A DNA stretch of 64,000 nt, taken from positions 25,262,604 through 25,326,603 of the forward strand of contig OY365810.1 in assembly GCA_959347315.1 (NCBI GenBank). Reading direction: 5' to 3'. Position 1 is the first letter of the stretch, and each line of letters opens with the position of its first letter. Position numbers and translations under genes: made by a program. This DNA is from Bimastos eiseni (Eukaryota > Annelida > Clitellata > Crassiclitellata > Lumbricidae). This document shows, piece by piece, positions 56,901 to 64,000 of this stretch. The notes under the pieces were generated by a model. That model saw only the letters and a program-made list of their open reading frames with translations, had not been told where the DNA came from and did no database searches.

Positions 56901-59900
56901 TATATATATATATATATATATATAGCGAACAATGGACATCGGCTGTAATAGGCCTATGTATAGATCCACCGAGAGGTAGCATGAAGCAAATGCTCAGGGG
57001 CCAGCAACTAACTTACGAGTGTACCGGCATTGTAGACGAGTTTGCTATTGATTTTCTACATCTATGAAAGTTTTTAAGGGTAGTTTAGAGGCCCGTGCAT
57101 GACTGTTCTGCCTATACAGACTTTCTGTATCCGCCTCTGGATTATGTCGACAGGAAAGTGGAAAGGAGGAACTAAAGACCACGTATACATAATATTATGA
57201 TGCCACCGATGACGATGAGCTGGTCGTCGGATAATGGTCGTGATGACCTGAATGGGATGGAACGTGGAGTGGATAGTTTTTTCGCTTGACTCCAACAGAT
57301 CTAGTGAGAGACACGCGATTCTTGGATTATGAGTCGTAGATAACTGGATTCTAGGATTAACAGAACGCACTAGTTGAACATTCTGTCATTTACACAGGCT
57401 GCTGCAATTGTTTCTGCTATGAATGCGATGATTATCATAATCGTGATTACTGCCATGAAGATTGGCAGCATTGATACGGGTGTGGTCTACATGAATTTAT
57501 ATAGGCCTATGCAGAGTGATTTGTTCAAACTGTGGGATATCCTGGATATTAGATTAATACATTCATACACATGTCATGAAACGAAGATAATCGCGTAAGT
57601 CCAATGTCCATTGTATCTGTATAATGATATGCACAGAATGATCGCGTCGCATAGGCCTACAAGCCCCTTCTGTTTCCCTGCAGTAGACTCATCCTCCACA
57701 CCACTGTCGAACTATACATTAGACCCACATCTGCCTCATTAGAAAGAAACGAATAGCTTGGCTATTGCGCACTTTATTTGGTATATATATATATATATAT
57801 ATATAAAGAGAGAGAGAGAGAGCTGGTGAATAAAGTCGGTCTCCCTGGCGTTGCTTTTGTAGGTGCTGTTAAATATTTACATAACAAGCCAAATGAAAGT
57901 TTCGGAGACTATAGCTAGGCTACTATTTGTTGAAGAGTCAATTACTACAATATAGTTCGTGCACAATCTGACGACGATAGACATCAAATGTAGGCATCAC
58001 CAGCGCCATAATGTAGCCTAGAACAATAAGAACATAATATTATGAAGCCCATAATTATAGTGGGATATTAGGCGCCATTGTAAGCCTTCTGTCAAAACTT
58101 ATGCCCTTACTCACAGACCTCCCCTTCTCCAATTTCAAAACCGTTTCGATGTCTCCGGCAATAGGCTTATTATATAGGACACAGTATAAAATCATTAAAA
58201 TGTAACATTTTGATAAAACTTTGCCAAACAGGACAAGAATTCCAATGTCAATAACAGAAGAGATGAGAGCAGCTGCAAATGTCTGATCCTGCTTAGAATT
58301 TATGTCTGCAATTTCTCTTGCGATATCCCAACGTTCTGTAGGATGCATTCGTTATACGCTCGCCAGCCAAAGGACGTTCTGGAGTGGTAAAAAATAGTCT
58401 CCAGGGGCTAAAACAATAAAATTTACCTCCGCAGTCAAGACTTGCTCCGAAATAACAAACTAGCCACGTGATGTAGGCCTATAAATCAATATCACTGCGC
58501 GGGACTTTGTGGCACGTTGGAGTATTTTCAACGGAGCGACTACACTTTGTCAAATGGCTCCAACAATTTACTCGTTCTGCTGTTTTCGGCTAACTTGGCT
58601 CGTCTCTGGGGATGCATTACTCTGTCTTTCTTTGTCAGTGTGTCTGTTTGTCCGCCTATGTCTGCTGTTTCCGTGATTATTCTCCGCATCAGCTCAGAAG
58701 TACTAGGCCTACCCACAGAGCAGAGCTGCAATTTGTCAAAAACAGACACTGAGATACGATGCCTGGAAAGATGTGGGAATAATTTTGTGCATATCCGCTA
58801 ATGGAGGTTGGAGATAGGCTACACCCTTCACTCAACACGAACCTTTGTCACGAAGAAAACAATCAGTCGTTGCAAGATCTCGTCCAGCTATTACATGTAG
58901 ACAGTTGTATACATACGTAGGCCTACGTCACACGATGAAGTCGATGATTAGTATACCTTATAGCTTAACCGTAGGCTATCACTAATCCACTCAGACTACT
59001 CCGATTACGGGCAACTGAGTCTGTTGCGTCGTGGAATAACGTACGTTTAGAAAAGTCATTCGATGATATTCGTTCAGCGGCGCATGCTCAATGCTCAGTA
59101 AAATCCTCCATTTCTCGTCCATCTCTCCTCCACGGGATAGAGATAAAGAAAAGTCACAAGAGCCTCTAAAGGATATTATATCTCTTTGGTATGATCAAGA
59201 TCAGCAAACGACTGATTTTGTGAAAAATTGTCGTATAACATCATCAACTGTGTCAGCACAAAGAACACCTTGATGTTAGATGTCAATGATGACCACACGA
59301 AAACGCTCTTTATCCCTCTAGGTAGTAAGTCTTGGACTCTTGGTGCTTAATTCTTTCGGATGCATGAGTCACCATTAGATTTATACGCGTCTTCACATAA
59401 TCTGATCTTATGATTTATGTAGCGCCGCAGTTGTGCTGAACACGATTACACACAATAGTATACAGTATTTAATTGCTTTTAATGCCTGCAATCCTCAATT
59501 AATATCACTGATGATGCCTTATATTACTGCTGATATAATAATAATAATAATAATATTCATCATCATCGTAATCACAATCATTGTGATCATAATCATCATG
59601 CTCAACATACTCATCATCATCATCATAATCATAATCATCTTCACCATCGCCATCGTCGTTGTCATCATCATCGTCATCATCATCGTCACCATATAGTCCT
59701 ATAGCTGTTGGTTTCCCTGTTGAGCCGTTATCACTCTATCACTGTCATCCCTGTCACATTAGGTCTTCACATCTGCTCTGTTTCCCCCTCCGCGGTGATA
59801 CATGTCTTTTTCGTGCTCCACGCTACGAATGCATCCATCATATTTCATCAGACATTCCAGCAGAATTCCTAGAGACTGGCGAGACTTTGCCAAAGTGCAT

Positions 59901-61917
59901 ATTTATCTTAGATAAGAAGTGTCACAGCATTTCTACAATGATGTGCTCATAATGATCACATTCAACCGAGCAGCAACATAAAATTATCAGGCATAATGCG
60001 GCCTTTGCAAAAACCTACAATACTTGATCAATACAGAGAGGAAGAAGATCAAGTCTTAATGTGCTGCCATTAACGCCATACAGTCATCATCGATCCGCCA
60101 ATCCTCGACTCCATACAAGAGAGGTACATAGAGCGGTCAACGTGTGCTTAGAAAATTCGAAGTTTAGTGTTCACGCAGTCGGACATTGGTATGCAGAATA
60201 TACAGGGTCTAATAAACATTTCCCCGTTGTACGTTTCCATGCATTCCTCTGTCAAAAATCGACCTTACATGGGAACCGATTTCGATATGAACCCGTTTGC
60301 CCCGCCTTGTTATCTTTTATATGACCATGCTTTTCTAGAGGAAATGCATTAATATGTTATATTCGTATTATACCTAGGCCTACCAAGTCGATACAAAGCG
60401 GAAGACGTACAGAGCCATTGGTGACAAAATATTATATTGTAACAGTTATGCTGCATATAAATTCAAAATTAATACGTTGTTATAAGTTCTTATACTATAT
60501 TGCATTGTGTCTTCCCTTCAATCAAAAAGAAGAATCACGAGATTCCCAGCATCAGCATTCATAGCATCCAATTATCGAATGCTATGGAAGAAGCATCTCG
60601 AATGGAAATAACACGCTTGGCAGTTACATAGATATGTACGCAAGTCATACATGTATATGCAGCAGACTGTGTGTGTCTGTGTGTGTAGGTGTTTGTGTGC
60701 GTTTGTGTAGGTGTGTCCGTGCGTGTGCGTTCGTGTAGGTGTGTGTGTGTGTGTGTGTGAGAGAGAGTGTGTGTGTTTAACTGTTTATAATATATACGAG
60801 TAGGTGTAAGTGTGGACTGTTTGTGTGTGTGTGTGTGCGCGCGCGCGCGCGCGAGATGCAGCAAGAGTTGTATATTTTGAACAGCATAGTCCATAGCCTG
60901 TCCCTGTTCTAGGACAATTGTTGTGCCCATGGTAACAATGATCCTGTTGTCATATCGATCACAAGCTGCTTCTCATCAGAATGATCGATTCGAATGTAGC
61001 TGATGAGACTTCTGAAGACGACCGAATGGCAAATATAGTTCAGGCTGAATTAATCCTGAAGCCTTTCTTGAAATTACTGCCTACTCGACGCACGATTGGC
61101 TAGGGGGAGCACGTCAGAGGGGTGAAGGGAAGTATAATTATTGAAATGGCTCAGAAAACTTGCCGAGGTCCAGAGGTCAAGTTTATGCATCATTCCAACG
61201 ATCAATAGATTTCAGCTAACATAATTATAGCCTAATTGCTCAAAAAATGCATTAGACACATCAATTGGTCATATAGGCTATATTTAATTATGCCTTCGCA
61301 TCATTATGACGGTGCTATAGAAGTGGTTTAATTAGAAACGGTTCCTCGGATCCGCGCTTATATATGGTTTTCAGGTATAGCGCATTGAATCTGAATATCT
61401 ATAACTCGACGTCGTTTATTTCTTATGTACGCTATTGTCTGGACGGACTTGAGTAAATATAGGCCTAGGCCCACGAGCGCTTTTTTTTACCATAAATTTC
61501 TCTCATTATTAGAATGTTCTTGTCGCTCTTGTCGTGAGTTTCTGCTTTCTCTGCCCACGTGTGGTTAAGAGTGAAAGAGTGAATTTGCTCAATTATGTTT
61601 TATATTATTCAAGGCTTCAATTGGTATAATGTCCGAACAAATAGCCAGAAGCCCAGTACCACATGCAAATTGGCTGTCATGTACGTCCTGCCCATGGACT
61701 CTATCTAGTGAAATTTGTCATAGCGCATGAAATATGATATTGAGAACAGATCGATAAGCGCCCAATATTTCTAAGCCCACAGATTAAACAATATATTATA
61801 TCACTTGGTGGCAGAAGCAGCAGCCGCAGGATCATTAATCAACTTACTATCTTTGTCTGAAATATGATAACCGAAAAATCCGCGCAGAGCATCCACGGCA
61901 ATCCTACGTCCCTACAG

Positions 61918-62096
61918 GTGGTGGATGATGGAACGGCATCCAGCATCGGGGTGACAGCTGGGGTGCGGTTAGGCCCCACCCTACTAATATGCATTCGCGA
62001 CCAACAGCGGCGGCTCTTCTGGGATCGCTGGAGGTTGGAGAGTGACGTCGTCACCCTACTGTACAAATACCACAGACACCCAATGACGTATCTATG
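61918..62096 (+). CDS. Possible internal exon of unknown protein
   Basis: A good acceptor (CCTACGTCCCTACAG) and donor (CTATG|GTGAGT) bracket 179 bp that are open in one frame: VVDDGTASSIGVTAGVRLGP, then TLLICIRDQQRRLFWDRWRL and ESDVVTLLYKYHRHPMTYL. Base composition is GC-richer than the flanks. I do not recognise the family. It could be a true exon of a gene continuing to the right, or part of an element that includes the decayed reverse-transcriptase fragment 200 bp downstream. Confidence 0.3.
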
Positions 62097-62289
62097 GTGA
62101 GTACAGGAGGTCATCTAATACGTCTGACCCCAATTATTGCATACATGCAGGGCCTATAAAGTTGGTTAACCTCCCAAAGGTCTACTCAGCCTTCCATTCG
62201 CTAGGCGTCTCTGGCACTGTTCAAGGTCATGTCTTCCAGATCCTTCTCTGTTAAGACCATATATATGCAGCTACTGTTTGCAACCCCTC

Positions 62290-62400
62290 CCACTCACCTG
62301 CCATGTCCCTCAAGGCACCGTCCTAGGTTCATTCCTCTTCGATAATATACCACTCCATTATGACCCACACCTGTAGGCCTACGCAAATGTCATCCAAGTT
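62290..62400 (+). pseudogene. Decayed reverse-transcriptase fragment (non-LTR type)
   Basis: One frame reads CHVPQGTVLGSFLFDNIPLH, then YDPHL-stop-AYANVIQV. VPQGxVLGxxLF and a degenerate YADD (here YANV) are adjacent reverse-transcriptase motifs of CR1/Jockey-like elements. A TAG and the lost catalytic aspartates show it is dead. Its borders are not visible. Confidence 0.6.
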
Positions 62401-63310
62401 CCAACTCTACTCAGAGTTTACTGAAATAAAAAGTAATACAGACTAGGCCTAGTCATTGTTTAGTATAGGCCTGCTTAAGTTTTGTAAATCTTTATATGAG
62501 ATTGTGAACACTGTGTTAACAGCTAAAACTGAAAAATTAAATTATAGGGTGACACGAAAGTTCGTTCACCGTTTTCAAATGCGTTTTCTCAGGATGGGCT
62601 TCATATTTGTTTCTGATATTTTGTCCGTGCATACACAAGTCAAATGAAAGATACTGGTACAAATTTGGCTTTGCTCCGGTCAGCGGTTGCCATTATATAT
62701 CAAAAACATTGAAGAGGACCAGTTTCCCGGAAAAACTGCCGATACGGAACGATACAATTCAATGTTCATGATAGGCCTTTATATCTTCTATCAATGAGAA
62801 ACAAACTGACAAACCGCAGTAAGTTACAAAAGGACTGAAAAGGTCAATGTTCGTTGTTCGCGACCAGATCGGCTGAGAGGGTCATGACAAGTACAATTAA
62901 GCCTACTTTTTATTCTTAGCTATAAATTTCAATTAATAAAGAAACCTGGAGATTCAAGTTCTATCGTCTTTTACTGGGAGAGTAAACGGGTGTAGTCTAG
63001 GGCGTAGTTTTATATTATCTCTGTATAAGCAAAATATTGGGCCTAGTAGACCATAACACAATATTTTTATCTTAAAGGTCTTACAGATGTATAGTATACC
63101 CCGGCTATTAGCGTACAGTATTTTCGTTCTGCTTAATGACAGCACCGTCTCTGTATGGCATACATGTAGACTGAAACAGCGACTGAAGTGTGTCCCATCC
63201 TTTATTGATCTCCACGCACGTTGGAGGCGACGTTTGAGCTGATCAAAGTTGACTGATGTAAATTTATTTTACGACGCATCCGTAACAAGGATGATATGCA
63301 TCTGATCAAA
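62401..63310. other. Unassigned sequence near the right edge
   Basis: I see no coding, repeat or RNA signal beyond TAGGCCTA palindromes near 62445. From 63423 to 63933 there is also nothing assignable except a C homopolymer near 63768-63780. Confidence 0.6.
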
Positions 63311-63422
63311 GTTCTTTGACTCATGAGAGTTTCTTTGACTCATGAGAGTTTCTTTGACTCACGAGAGTTTCTTTGACTCATGAGAGTTTCTTTGACTCAT
63401 GAGAGTGTCTTTGACTCATGAT
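63311..63422. repeat. 20-bp tandem repeat carrying TGACTCA
   Basis: Six units of TCTTTGACTCATGAGAGTTT. Each contains the 7-mer TGACTCA, identical to the AP-1/bZIP consensus, and the palindrome CTCATGAG (one unit has CTCACGAG). Confidence 0.93.
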
Positions 63423-63933
63423 CTTTATACACGCTGAGAGACAGAACAATACTCCACGAGTTCGCAATAGGAAAAAGGTGAGGTTGTTGGGTGGACAATC
63501 CTTCAACACTATGTGTGACGGGAGTTTGTAGTCTATAGCCACTTCGAATCGTCGTCACAGCTGATGTGTGACAGCCTCCACCATATCCTGTTGAAATAGG
63601 CCTATTCCCAACAAATAACTTTCGTGGCATAACGCTGCCGTTGTCTCTCAAACGCTGGCTTCTTGTTTTGCTCGAGAATGTTTGTAACAGAGATGTAACA
63701 AGGTTGCGAAAGTGGGGAGGGGTGGGGTAGGGAGGTAATTTTTAAAATAATGCGCGAAGCGCAATAAAATCCCCCCCCCCCGCTACTTTTTGAATTTTGA
63801 CCCAAGAAATTTGAAAGAATGAGGGGGCACAAATTATCTTAACAAAAGTCATCTAAACATAATTACTCCATAGAAATAGGATATGCAGGAGACTTTAAAA
63901 ATATAGGCTTACACTATAAAGCAGGCTTCATAT

Positions 63934-64000
63934 TTTGTACAATATACATTAAAAATTTTTGTACAATATACATTAAAAATTTTTGTACAATATACATTAA
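63934..64000. repeat. 24-bp AT-rich tandem repeat running off the window
   Basis: GTACAATATACATTAAAAAT plus TTTT is repeated about three times and is cut by the window edge. Confidence 0.9.

Larger units (their letters stand above)
55708..61917. other. Right intergenic region, no gene recognised
   Basis: It contains a purine-rich continuation to about 55960, TA tracts (56900-56925, 57783-57806), an ATC/ATA run at 59530-59695, GT tracts at 60660-60850 and many TAGGCCTA palindromes. The short open frames at 57374-57598 and 58055-58348 are unsupported. Confidence 0.6.

Noticed and set aside
57374..57598. 74-residue open frame with hydrophobic segment after a TTACACAG acceptor
   Set aside because: The composition is dominated by ATT/ATG codons, there is no consensus donor that ends a sensible exon, and I know no family match.
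58055..58348. 97-residue minus-strand open frame
   Set aside because: It has no recognisable domain and no convincing splice context; it is probably chance.

Overview
This is eukaryotic, intron-rich, AT-leaning DNA full of microsatellites and degenerate transposons. It carries parts of two animal signalling genes. Receptor-type guanylate cyclases and discoidin-domain receptors (DDRs) are both metazoan. The short coding exons, long introns, tRNA-headed SINEs, hAT and TTAA-type MITEs and abundant TAGGCCTA palindromes suggest a marine invertebrate, possibly a deuterostome. I cannot fix the species or phylum.

Left part (about 1-8 kb, + strand): the last six exons of a receptor guanylate cyclase. 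They encode the end of the kinase-homology domain, the coiled-coil dimerisation region and the whole cyclase domain, ending at TAA 7969-7971. Its introns hold two hAT insertions, each with 8-bp target duplications (one of the four duplicates differs from its partner at one base), and a SINE-like unit.

Centre (8.8-42.4 kb, - strand): a complete discoidin-domain receptor tyrosine kinase. I rebuilt it from 13 coding exons whose phases all join, giving 983 residues: signal peptide, discoidin domain, discoidin-like domain, transmembrane helix, long juxtamembrane region and an intact kinase. It is tail-to-tail with the cyclase, with 864 bp between the stop codons. Its introns contain tRNA-derived SINEs, LINE remnants, hAT MITEs, a TTAA element swollen by a microsatellite, two 71-bp TTAA micro-elements, and a 52-bp copy of its own kinase exon.

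Right part (42.4-64 kb): no convincing complete gene. It contains minisatellites, two abutting foldback palindromes, a CpG-dense stretch at about 50.9-51.3 kb that could be the DDR promoter, a 2.4-kb hAT transposon with a dead transposase, purine-rich tandem repeats, a decayed reverse-transcriptase fragment and one possible exon of unknown identity.

The two receptors both act at the plasma membrane (cGMP production; DDR-family collagen-responsive tyrosine phosphorylation). Nothing in the sequence shows that they share a pathway. I found no CRISPR array, operon or other prokaryote-type system. The most unusual material is the transposon structure and the captured exon fragment.
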